Assembly: GCA_002742885.1 (NCBI GenBank)
Contig: PDOO01000027.1
Location: 35,711-99,710 of the forward strand
Direction of reading: 5' to 3'
Source of the DNA: Candidatus Cloacimonadota bacterium
GTDB lineage: Bacteria > Cloacimonadota > Cloacimonadia > Cloacimonadales > GCA-2742885
Length of the DNA: 64,000 bases
Shown: positions 27,576 to 36,041 of the stretch, in pieces
Position numbering within the stretch: position 1 is the first letter of the stretch
Layout of the letters: each line of letters starts with the position of its first letter
The notes under the pieces: generated by a model
Told to the model about the DNA's origin: nothing
The model's input: only the letters and a program-made list of their open reading frames with translations
Database searches by the model: none
Translations under genes and position numbers: made by a program

Positions 27576-29765
27576 CTATTTCATCAGGATTATTTTTGAA
27601 GTTGCAACATTCTTGCTCGTAAACATTCTGACAAAATAAACTCCGCTTGAAACAGATGAGTTATCAGAGTCTTGTCCGTTCCAATCAACTGTGTGATTAT
27701 TTTTAACTGTCTCTCGGTTTATCAATGTTTTGACTGCCTGACCTTTGACATTATAAACAACTACCGTTACGGGGTTTCTCTCTTCTTCTTTTGAGAGAGT
27801 AAGTTTAATTGAAGTTGTCGGGTTGAAAGGATTCGGGTAAGCTGAAACTGATGATGTTTCAAATGGGATATTTTGTTCGTAATCTTCATTTCCCGTCTGA
27901 TAATCGGTATTGAAAACAGTTACGCCTATGTCTGCTCGCAAAGTACCCTGACCCGGGAAAACCGGTTGACCGGGATTTTCTTCGCTTTCGGTATCATTGT
28001 ATGCAGGATCAGGATTACCGGCATCAACGCAGGGAGAGTTCGGCTGAACAAACCAATTATCCGATGCAATAAACATGGGATCAGCGTCAATATTGCCTGT
28101 TCCTTCATAACCGTCTTCAACATCAGAATAAGAAACGCTTATGACCGCATCGGCAATCTCAATTATCTTATTGCCTTCTCCCCTGATAATGCTGTTCACT
28201 ATATCAAGCTCTGAGGATAAGACAGTAATTTGACCGAAATTTCCCACCGAATAAGAGTTGCCGCTGACAGTGTTATTTATAAAATCAACTTCTGCTCCGC
28301 CTTTCACGAACAAAGCTCCTCCGTTGTTACCGCTGTTATTGACAATAATATTATTCTTCACAAGGGCTTCTTCGCCTGAGATTCTGATTCCGCCGCAAAT
28401 ATTACTGCTGTTGAAACCGATAAAATTCTCTTCGATGACCAAGTCATTGCAATCGCTCATGTCAAGAGGAGCTTTTCCGCCTGAATTATTGTTTACGATT
28501 TGACAATTTCTGATAATGAGATTGCTTCCGGATGCATTAATTGCTGCTGCGCCGGCAACATTTTCAATAACAGCATACTTAACGACATTTTGACTTGCCG
28601 AGCTCATGATTTTAATTCCGCTCCAAGTTTGATCGGAAGAAAAAATTACGTTTGCGTCGGAGGAACCGTTGATTGCCAATCTTCCCAGTACTTCTATTTT
28701 TTTCCCGGGAGCAATATCCAACACGGTTCCTTCATCAATAATAAGAACATTTCCTGCTTGAACGGAAATATCGTCTTCAATATGATAAATGCCGTATTCG
28801 GGCGTCCATACGCCGGAAACATTACCGGAAATATTTTCCGTATTGGTAACGGTAATATAATTTTCTTTTACAGCTGAAAGAGATTCTCCGTCTGAACTGA
28901 CGGTTAATCTGACGCTGTAGGAACCTTCTTCAGTAAAAGACCAACTCGGATTTTCTTCATTGCTGTCTTCTATTCCGTCGTTATCAAAATCCCAACTGTA
29001 AGAATCGATTCCATCCGCAGGCAATGAACCGTTAGTAAAGTTAACGTTTAAAACGCCGGGACCGCTTGTAATGTCAGCAGAGAAATTGGAATACATTCCG
29101 GTATATCCGCTCACAGCTGCCTGATGAATGGTTTTTGATCCGCCGAAATCCTGAATCAAAACTGCTGCTCTTATATTTTGTACATCAAAGTCATTCAATC
29201 CTGTAACTTCATGAACAAATTGTTGCGTTTCGCCTGCAGTCGTTAAGTTAAAAGATTCCTTCTCAAAATAAACGACATTAACGTAAACCATATCAGAATA
29301 TTTATCGGTAACAAGATATTCAATTTTGGTGTTATTTCCTTCGAAATCCTGAGTCATTGTTACGTCTGCCGTTATGACCAGATTCCCGGCAGAATTAGCT
29401 TCAAAAGCCATATCAATCGTACAGGGAGCATCTCTGTTTACATAAATATTATATTTTTGCTGATAAGAGGGAAGCATGTTTATGCCGCCGCCTACAACGC
29501 TTGACTCTCCTTGGAATTGAGCATGCGGAACTCCGCCGCCGCCGTAAAAGCCGAAACGTTGTCCGTAAGAGGGACTGGTTTCTTGTTTCCATATTAAAGG
29601 AACAACATATTCGTTGGCATCTTCCAAGTTTTTCAACCCTTCCAGGGCATCGGGACAATAAGGTCAGCCGTTACGGGAAAAGACTTCCCCCACAACATAA
29701 GTTTGAGTAGCATTAAGAGCAAAAAATGCAATCAATAATGCCATAATAGAATAAAATTTTTTCAT
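27576..29765 (-). CDS. secreted thioredoxin-fold/PKD/beta-helix protein, candidate selenoprotein (in-frame UGA at codon 34)
   Basis: Read through one TGA (29664-29666) this is a 729-residue secreted protein. The true start is ATG 29765, with GAGG upstream and a signal peptide (MKKFYSIMALLIAFFALNA). Residues about 22-115 look like an Omp28/thioredoxin-type domain: YVVGEVFSRNG, then the UGA, then PYC, giving a U-P-Y-C redox motif at 34-37 where relatives have CxxC, and a cis-Pro loop GGVPHAQF at Pro80. Next come a PKD domain (about 229-309, YSWDFDNDG), a right-handed beta-helix (about 318-600), and a T9SS-type sorting tail (NPFNPTTSIKLTL, ending ILMK). Without readthrough only a 33-residue peptide is made. 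Initiation from the internal TTG 29636 would give no signal peptide. The alternative is a nonsense-mutated pseudogene. Confidence 0.8.
29636..29666 (-). promoter_or_regulatory. candidate bacterial SECIS element with UGA codon
   Basis: The UGA is at 29664-29666. After it, bases 16-28 (29648 down to 29636) form GCCCU-GGA-AGGGU: three C-G pairs, one U-A and a G-U, closed by a GGA loop. The loop starts 21 bases after the UGA with G in its first two positions, within the 16-37 base window and loop rule described for bacterial SECIS elements. The stem is short (five pairs), so chance cannot be excluded. Confidence 0.55.
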
Positions 29766-29968
29766 TATTGTAACCTCTTTTAATTTTTTTTGAGAAATCA
29801 TTATTTAACTCTTTATGCTGTCAAGAAGATTATTTATTATCAAATTTAAAGACTTGAGCAAGTTCAGTAAAGTATTCTGTACGATCTTTAATTTATGATT
29901 TTTTAATTTGACGATCATGTCAGGTTGACAAATGGAGGCTGTCTTAATCTTTGGATACGGGAGGTAAA

Positions 29969-30799
29969 ATGAAAAAAATAATCTTGCCGATTTTAATTGC
30001 AGTATCTTTGCATTTGAATGCGATTGAAAAAAAATACGAAAATAAAATAAATGAATTAAAAATTAAACTGATCGATAAAGGCGTTCCCGAAAAATGGTTT
30101 AACGAAAACATTCAGGATTCTGTCTTTAAAATCTACGCAAGCGTTCCCAAATATTTCAAAACTTCTCCGGAAAAGAAAGTATCAACCCGGAAAAAATCCC
30201 ATGACTGGTATTTAAGATATTTTGCCGTGGATAAAAAAGCGGAATTAGCCGATAATTTTATAAAAAAGTATAAAAAAACGCTTCTCCGCGCAGAAAATAA
30301 GTTCGGGATTCATTATGAAATTGTCGTTGCAATTCTCGGTATGGAAACAAATTTTGCATCCAAAAGACAGAGAGGACATTTTTATACTTTCTCGACTTTG
30401 GTGAGTCAATATGTCTTGCTTCCCAAAAGAGAAAGATTTGCAACAAATGAATTAACGGCGCTTTATAAATTCTCAAATAAAATAAAAAAGCCGTCTGATT
30501 ACTTCATAGGATCTTTTGCGGGAGCCGCAGGCTGGGGACAATTCATTCCGACCTCAATGGAACATTATTTTATCGATGAAAACGGTATTCCGGAAGAAAC
30601 CGATATTTATTCGGTGGAAGACAATATTTTCAGTATTGCGAATTATTTGGTAAAGAACGGTCTGAAACCCGAGAAAATGGATGATTACAAAAATCGCTTC
30701 AACGCCGTGAGATCCTACAATCACAGTGATTCTTATGCAAAAGCAACCTTGTATATTTACGATAAACTTAGAGCAAAAAGAGAAAGCGAAAAACGCTGA
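29969..30799 (+). CDS. lytic murein transglycosylase of the MltB type
   Basis: A 276-residue periplasmic or membrane-associated enzyme that cleaves the MurNAc-GlcNAc bond of peptidoglycan to form anhydro ends. It has a signal peptide (MKKIILPILIAVSLHLNA) without an obvious lipobox, VAILGMETNFASKRQRGHF with the catalytic Glu, and GSFAGAAGWGQFIPTSMEHYFID, the SLT_2/GH103 signature. The C-terminus has a YNHSDSYAKATLYI segment. The start is ATG 29969 with GGGAGG upstream rather than TTG 29951. It ends in TGA and is divergent from the candidate selenoprotein gene. Confidence 0.9.
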   Translation: MKKIILPILIAVSLHLNAIEKKYENKINELKIKLIDKGVPEKWFNENIQDSVFKIYASVPKYFKTSPEKKVSTRKKSHDWYLRYFAVDKKAELADNFIKKYKKTLLRAENKFGIHYEIVVAILGMETNFASKRQRGHFYTFSTLVSQYVLLPKRERFATNELTALYKFSNKIKKPSDYFIGSFAGAAGWGQFIPTSMEHYFIDENGIPEETDIYSVEDNIFSIANYLVKNGLKPEKMDDYKNRFNAVRSYNHSDSYAKATLYIYDKLRAKRESEKR

Positions 30800-30855
30800 T
30801 ATCCGGTGTAAATGATTTCGTCAAACTTTATTTATCTGATTCGAAAGGGGATGCA

Positions 30856-32739
30856 ATGAGTTTATTGACTGCCGAAAACATATCTCATTCCTACGGAGGA
30901 AATACAGTTTTGGAAGGCTTGTCTTTTTCCCTTGAGAATAACTCAAAAATAGGAATTATCGGTTATAACGGTTGCGGAAAAACAACGCTTTTCAATATAA
31001 TTTCGGGAAAAACAGAACCGTCAAAAGGTATTATTCATTTATCAAAAAACAAAAAAATATCCGGATTGACTCAAGATCCCCAAATTAATGAGAATCAAAC
31101 TCTATATGACTTCGTATTAAGTTCTCATCAGGAATTTTTGCAGGCAAAAAAGGAGTTGGAAAAAGCTGAAGAAGCAGTTGCTCGGGATTCTTCATCTCGA
31201 AATATGAAACGGTTGCACGATTGTCAGGAACGTTTTTCCCTCATTGACGGCTATAATTTCGAAAACATGACAGAATCAGTTTTAACCCGCTTAAATTTTC
31301 CCAAAGAAATGTGGTTTAAAACAACAGAATCTTTCAGCGGAGGCGAAAAAACCAGAGTTCAGCTTGCCTGTGTACTCCTGCAGCCTTTCGATCTTCTTTT
31401 GCTTGACGAGCCGACAAACCATTTAGACTTTGAGATGATATTTTGGCTGGAAAAACATCTGCAAAATCTAAACAAACCATATTGCATTATCTCGCACGAC
31501 AGAACTTTTTTGGATAAAACCGTTAATAAAATCTTTGAAATATCCAATAAAAAACTAACCGTATATAAAGGTAATTATTCCGATTACGTTCAACAAAGCA
31601 TTGCCAGGCGAGAACAATTGGAACGCATGGCTAAACGCCAAGAAAAATTCATAAAGAAAACGGAAAATTTTATTCGGAAAAATATCGGAAGTCAAAAAAC
31701 CGCTCAAGCGGAATCGCGCAGAAAGATGTTGGCAAAGCTTAATACTGTTGATAAACCGAATGTCGAAAAAAGAGCTAAAATAAAGTTCAAGGACAATAAA
31801 CGCTCCGGAAACGACATCTTCCGCATGGAAAATTCAGGTTTCGGCTTTGGCAATAAAAAATTGGGAGAAAACATAAACCTTAACGTTTTCTGCGGAGACA
31901 GAATTGCCTTAATAGGTAAAAACGGTTGCGGAAAGACTTCGTTATTAAAAATTTTTGCAGGAGAAAAAAATTTTACGGAAGGGAAGTTTTATCGAGGAAC
32001 GGGATTGGAAATCGGATATTTCGATCAACATCATATTAATTTAAACCCGGAATTAACCGTTTTTGACACCGTATTTCAACTCTCTTTGCAAGCAAGTTCG
32101 GGAAGCATATTGTCTTATTTGGCAAAATTCGGGTTTCGCAACGACTATCCTGATCGCTTGGTAAAAAATTTAAGCGGCGGCGAAAGAGCCAAACTTTATC
32201 TTGCCGTTCTGATTCAAAAAGCTCCCAATCTTTTGTTGTTGGACGAACCCACTAATCATTTGGATTTGGCAACTTCGGAAAGCCTTGAAAATGCTCTTTC
32301 CGATTATAAGGGAACAGTTATATTCGTTTCTCACGACCGAGAATTTATAAAAAAGACGGCAACCAAAACTTGGTTTTTCAATAATAAAACAGTGAAAGAG
32401 ACTTATCTTTCTCCCGAAGAACTGTTTGCCGAAGAAAACAAAAAACAGAATAAAGCAAAATCGGAGAAAACCTTCTCTAAACAAAAATCAAACAAAAAAA
32501 ATCCCATTCTCATAGAAAAAAAAACAAAAGAATTGGAGAATGCGGAAACGATTCTGGAAAAATTGAAAAATCAATCGGAAAATCTGTCTTCGGAACTTGC
32601 AAAACCTGAGAATTATACAGATTCGGAAAAAATAAAAGATTTAAACAAAAAACTTCTTGAAACGGAGAAAGCCGTAAATGAACAAAAAAATAAAATTGAA
32701 ATTCTTGAAGATGAATATTTACAAATGTTGGAAGATTAA
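30856..32739 (+). CDS. ABC-F family ATPase, Uup-like
   Basis: A 627-residue cytoplasmic protein with two ABC ATPase domains in one chain and no membrane part, the ABC-F layout. Domain 1: Walker A GYNGCGKTT, signature FSGGEKTRVQLA, Walker B LLLLDEPTNHLD. Domain 2: GKNGCGKTS, LSGGERAKLYLA, LLLLDEPTNHLD. The linker (about residues 240-320) carries the ribosome-contacting charged helices. The C-terminus (from about 530) is a Lys/Glu-rich coiled coil as in Uup. ABC-F proteins act on the ribosome, and Uup-type members are linked to genome stability and translation. The next gene starts directly after its stop. Confidence 0.92.
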   Translation: MSLLTAENISHSYGGNTVLEGLSFSLENNSKIGIIGYNGCGKTTLFNIISGKTEPSKGIIHLSKNKKISGLTQDPQINENQTLYDFVLSSHQEFLQAKKELEKAEEAVARDSSSRNMKRLHDCQERFSLIDGYNFENMTESVLTRLNFPKEMWFKTTESFSGGEKTRVQLACVLLQPFDLLLLDEPTNHLDFEMIFWLEKHLQNLNKPYCIISHDRTFLDKTVNKIFEISNKKLTVYKGNYSDYVQQSIARREQLERMAKRQEKFIKKTENFIRKNIGSQKTAQAESRRKMLAKLNTVDKPNVEKRAKIKFKDNKRSGNDIFRMENSGFGFGNKKLGENINLNVFCGDRIALIGKNGCGKTSLLKIFAGEKNFTEGKFYRGTGLEIGYFDQHHINLNPELTVFDTVFQLSLQASSGSILSYLAKFGFRNDYPDRLVKNLSGGERAKLYLAVLIQKAPNLLLLDEPTNHLDLATSESLENALSDYKGTVIFVSHDREFIKKTATKTWFFNNKTVKETYLSPEELFAEENKKQNKAKSEKTFSKQKSNKKNPILIEKKTKELENAETILEKLKNQSENLSSELAKPENYTDSEKIKDLNKKLLETEKAVNEQKNKIEILEDEYLQMLED

Positions 32740-33711
32740 ATGAAAGTAGGATTTACGACATCTTTTCCGGTGGAAGTCGTATTTGCCGCCGGTCATACGC
32801 CCGTGGACATGAATAATCTTTTTGTACTCGGAGATTCGCTTAAATTAATAGAAATTGCCGAATTGGACGGCTATCCGCGCAATGTCTGCTCATGGATAAA
32901 AGGAATGTACGGAGTCGTTTCCCAAGCAGAAATTGATTCGGTTATCGGAATTGTCGGAGGAGATTGTTCCAATACCCATTCTTTAATGGCAACTCTCAAA
33001 GACAAAGGAATTGACGTTTTTTCTTTCTCTTTTCCCTACAATAAAGAAAAAGATCTTTTGAAAAGAGAAATAGAACGTTTGGAATATCATTTCGGAGTTA
33101 CTTCAAAACAAACTTACGAAGCAAAAGCATTTCTGGACAATATCAGAAAAAAACTTATCGAAGCAGATCGGCTTACTTGGGAAACAGGGCAAATCACGGG
33201 AGCAGAAAATCACATTAATCTTGTCTGCGCCTCCGATTTCAACGGCGATCCGGTTGAATACGAAAAAAAAATCGACGAATTGCTTCTCAAAGCAAAAGAA
33301 AGACCGGCAGACAATAAAAGTTTACGCATGGGATTTATCGGCGTTCCTCCTATCTTTACGGATTTGTACGATGTTTTGGAAAATTGCGACATAAAAATAG
33401 TTTTCAATGAGATTCAACGTCAATTCGCCATGCCTTACCTGGAAAAAGATATTGTTGACCAATACCTTAAATTTACTTATCCTTATTCGGTATTCGACCG
33501 TCTGAAAGACATAAATCTGAACATAGAGAAACGAAAAATAGACGGTATTTTAAACTATACGCAAGCTTTTTGTCATCGCCAAATAGATGCGGTTCTCTTG
33601 AAAAAATACATAGAAAAACCGGTATTGAGCATAGAAGGAGATCAACCGGATAAAACAGATGCTCGCACAATTTTGAGATTGGAAAGCTTTATCGATATGC
33701 TTGAGTATTAA
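32740..33711 (+). CDS. 2-hydroxyacyl-CoA dehydratase/benzoyl-CoA reductase-family subunit, lone
   Basis: A 323-residue protein of the HgdB/BcrC-like family (PF06050). The N-terminal MKVGFTTSFPVEVVFAAGHTPVD, NVCSWIKGMYG, GIVGGDCSNTHS and C-terminal NYTQAFCHRQID contain Cys50, Cys76 and Cys278, the three positions expected to hold the [4Fe-4S] cluster in this family. Its ATG abuts the ABC-F stop codon (TAAATG). The second dehydratase subunit and the HgdC-type ATP-dependent activator are not nearby, so it may be a stand-alone family member of unknown substrate rather than a fermentation dehydratase. Confidence 0.82.
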   Translation: MKVGFTTSFPVEVVFAAGHTPVDMNNLFVLGDSLKLIEIAELDGYPRNVCSWIKGMYGVVSQAEIDSVIGIVGGDCSNTHSLMATLKDKGIDVFSFSFPYNKEKDLLKREIERLEYHFGVTSKQTYEAKAFLDNIRKKLIEADRLTWETGQITGAENHINLVCASDFNGDPVEYEKKIDELLLKAKERPADNKSLRMGFIGVPPIFTDLYDVLENCDIKIVFNEIQRQFAMPYLEKDIVDQYLKFTYPYSVFDRLKDINLNIEKRKIDGILNYTQAFCHRQIDAVLLKKYIEKPVLSIEGDQPDKTDARTILRLESFIDMLEY

Positions 33712-33738
33712 TTAAATAAAGATTTTATTTATTTGAGA

Positions 33739-34365
33739 TTATTTTTCCAGCTCTTTGCGAGCAGCCTCCAATTCAGGAACAATGAACTTTGTATAACAAG
33801 ACGGACAAATACTGTGTGAGAATTCCGCTTCGGAGTGAGTGCAAATATAGCTTTCTATATCGTCCCAATAATTATCGTCAGTACGAATTTTTTTGCAATA
33901 AGAGCAAATGGGCAACAAACCTTTCAATTGTTTAACTTCTTCCAAAGCTCTTTCCAGTTCTTTTCTCTGATACTCAGATTTTAAAGCGGATGTTACTCTT
34001 GCCGTAAGCTCGATATTATCAACGGGCTTGCTCAGAAAATCCATTGCCCCGGCATCAAAACTGAGTTTAAGCGAATCATGAGAAGTTCTCGTGGCTGCAG
34101 TAATCATGATTACCGGTATATGTTTCCACAAAGAATTTTTTTTAATGATTCTGCACAATTCGTAACCGTTCATTTTCGGCATCATAATATCCGATAAAAT
34201 TAAATCGGGAAGATCTTTTTCCAACTCGGCAATCATTTCTTCGCCGGAATAAAAACCCTTAACGTTTTTATATCCTGCTTCATGAAGAAGAGCCTTTATC
34301 AATTGTACGTTAAACTTGTCGTTATCGACAGTACAAATTTTCATTGATTTAAGTTTTTTTTTCAT
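33739..34365 (-). CDS. response regulator with C-terminal four-cysteine module
   Basis: A 208-residue protein. The receiver domain has Asp14 and Asp16, phospho-acceptor Asp59 (LILSDIMMPKMNGY), Thr89 and Lys113 (SKPVD). A short helix then leads to a C-terminal motif LLPICSYCKKIRTDDNYWDDIESYI...FSHSICPSC with Cys154, Cys157, Cys187 and Cys190, a zinc-ribbon-like module commonly appended to response regulators and hybrid kinases. There is no DNA-binding domain, so output is probably through protein contacts. It begins five bases after the CtpA stop and likely shares a transcript with it; no kinase is adjacent. Confidence 0.88.
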   Translation of the reverse strand: MKKKLKSMKICTVDNDKFNVQLIKALLHEAGYKNVKGFYSGEEMIAELEKDLPDLILSDIMMPKMNGYELCRIIKKNSLWKHIPVIMITAATRTSHDSLKLSFDAGAMDFLSKPVDNIELTARVTSALKSEYQRKELERALEEVKQLKGLLPICSYCKKIRTDDNYWDDIESYICTHSEAEFSHSICPSCYTKFIVPELEAARKELEK

Positions 34366-34370
34366 TACAG

Positions 34371-36032
34371 TTACCGTTTTTCTTCATCTTTTTTTTGCAA
34401 AGATTCGGCATATTTAAACATTTCATCCAAAGTTTTATATTTCTCAAATAAATTTTTGGCGGCAATAAATTGCAAATCGGTTCCCAACCTCTTTTTATAA
34501 CCGGCAAGTTCACCGTATTTTTTTTCTATAATGCTCGCTTCAAGATTAATTTTAATCCAATCTGCTATGCTGTCTTTTTCCGTTTCGGAATAATTAATCC
34601 CGTTTTCGGCAAGATATTCGTAAAAATCATTAATCAATGAATCGTTTAATTTAAAATCTTCATTGATCTTATCTTTGTTATCCCGGAAATAATCAACCGA
34701 ATAACTGAAAAACAAATTTTTTTGATTTATTTTTATGCCCAAATCGGAAAGATAATCATTTTCGACTTTTACATCCGGAGTTACTCCTCCCCCGCCGAAA
34801 ACTTTTCTGCCGTTTTCGGTAAAATATTCTTTTTTATGATTTTCGGACTCAATAATTTCTCTTTCTTTTTCCGAAACCTCTTTTCCTCTCAAAATTTTGT
34901 CGTTTAATTCTTTGTGAATACAGCGACCTGAATGAATATAATACTTGGAAGTGGTAATCTTAATTCCGCCCGAATATAATTGTTCAATATTTTGCACCGA
35001 ACCTTTGCCGAATGACGTTTTCCCGACCAGTAAACCTCTGTCCCAATCTTGAATGGAACCGGCAAAAATTTCTGATGCGCTTGCCGATGCTTCATTTATC
35101 AAAACCACAACAGGATAATCTTCTCTTATGCGGTCATACTTTGTGTAATATTGTTGATTTGCCTCAATCGAGCGTCCTTTTGTAAAAACAACGCATTTAT
35201 CTTTTCCCACAAATTCGTTTACAGTATCTATGGCTTGACTGAGCAAACCTCCAGGATTAGAGCGAAGATCTATAATCAATCCTTTGATGCCTTTATTTTC
35301 CAGATCATCCAAAGCTTTTGCAAACTCTTTTGCCGTATGAGAATTAAATTGTCTGATTCTGATATAACCGGCTCCATTATCCAGTTTAAAAGCGTAAGGC
35401 ACGCTTTTTATCTTTATGACGTCTCGCTGTATTTCAAAGTCCAATTCTCCTATACCGGGACGTTCCACCGTCAAAACAATCTTGCTTCCCGCCGGTCCTC
35501 TCATTTTTTTGATTGATTCCTCAATACTGACTCCGACAATACTTTCGCCGTTTATCTTTGAAAGTTTGTCTCCGGCAATTATTCCCATTTTATAAGCGGG
35601 AGTGCCTTCTATAGGAGAAATTACGGTAATATAATCATCTATTTTATCTATGGATATGCCTAAACCGCCGAATTCTCCCTGAGCAGAAGACATAAAAAGA
35701 CAAAGTTCGTCTTCATCAAAATAATCGGTATGCGGATCAACCTTAGACAAAACACCGTCAATGGCGGCATCCAATAATTCTTCCATATCAAGTTCATCAA
35801 CGTAATGATCTCTTAATTTGGTTAAAATTTCGTTCAAAGTTCTTACTTTTGCAAGATAAACTTCGTCTTCGTTTTTATCGCAAACCTCACCGTCATTATA
35901 TTTATTTCTTCCCCAAGAAGAATCGGAATAAACTTCATTATTGTTTACGGCATAAAGAACAACAGCTCCTATCAGCATCCATAATACAATAAAAGAATAG
36001 AATATTTTTTCGTGGGAATAAAAATTACGCAT
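34371..36032 (-). CDS. S41 C-terminal processing peptidase (CtpA-like)
   Basis: A 553-residue exported serine protease with an N-terminal membrane anchor or signal (FYSFIVLWMLIGAVVLYAV), a PDZ domain (GGLGISIDKIDDYITVISPIEGTPAYKMG) and a tail-specific protease core: LRSNPGGLLSQAID, INEASASASEIFAGSIQD with the nucleophile Ser, and KTSFGKGSVQ with the catalytic Lys. It cleaves substrates at unstructured C-termini in the envelope. A C-terminal extension of about 150 residues follows the core. Upstream, nine bases away, is a second S41 protease. Confidence 0.93.
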   Translation of the reverse strand: MRNFYSHEKIFYSFIVLWMLIGAVVLYAVNNNEVYSDSSWGRNKYNDGEVCDKNEDEVYLAKVRTLNEILTKLRDHYVDELDMEELLDAAIDGVLSKVDPHTDYFDEDELCLFMSSAQGEFGGLGISIDKIDDYITVISPIEGTPAYKMGIIAGDKLSKINGESIVGVSIEESIKKMRGPAGSKIVLTVERPGIGELDFEIQRDVIKIKSVPYAFKLDNGAGYIRIRQFNSHTAKEFAKALDDLENKGIKGLIIDLRSNPGGLLSQAIDTVNEFVGKDKCVVFTKGRSIEANQQYYTKYDRIREDYPVVVLINEASASASEIFAGSIQDWDRGLLVGKTSFGKGSVQNIEQLYSGGIKITTSKYYIHSGRCIHKELNDKILRGKEVSEKEREIIESENHKKEYFTENGRKVFGGGGVTPDVKVENDYLSDLGIKINQKNLFFSYSVDYFRDNKDKINEDFKLNDSLINDFYEYLAENGINYSETEKDSIADWIKINLEASIIEKKYGELAGYKKRLGTDLQFIAAKNLFEKYKTLDEMFKYAESLQKKDEEKR

Positions 36033-36041
36033 ATTTTTCCT

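Noticed and set aside
29636-29765. Reading the TGA at 29664 as a simple truncating mutation, with the gene starting at the internal TTG 29636
   Set aside because: The internal TTG would give no signal peptide for a protein with a secretion tail, whereas ATG 29765 gives both a Shine-Dalgarno and a signal peptide in the same frame. Kept only as the alternative explanation.
33714-33730. AAATAAA/TTTATTT hairpin between the convergent dehydratase-type gene and response regulator
   Set aside because: Composed only of A-T pairs in an AT-rich genome; too weak to call a terminator.
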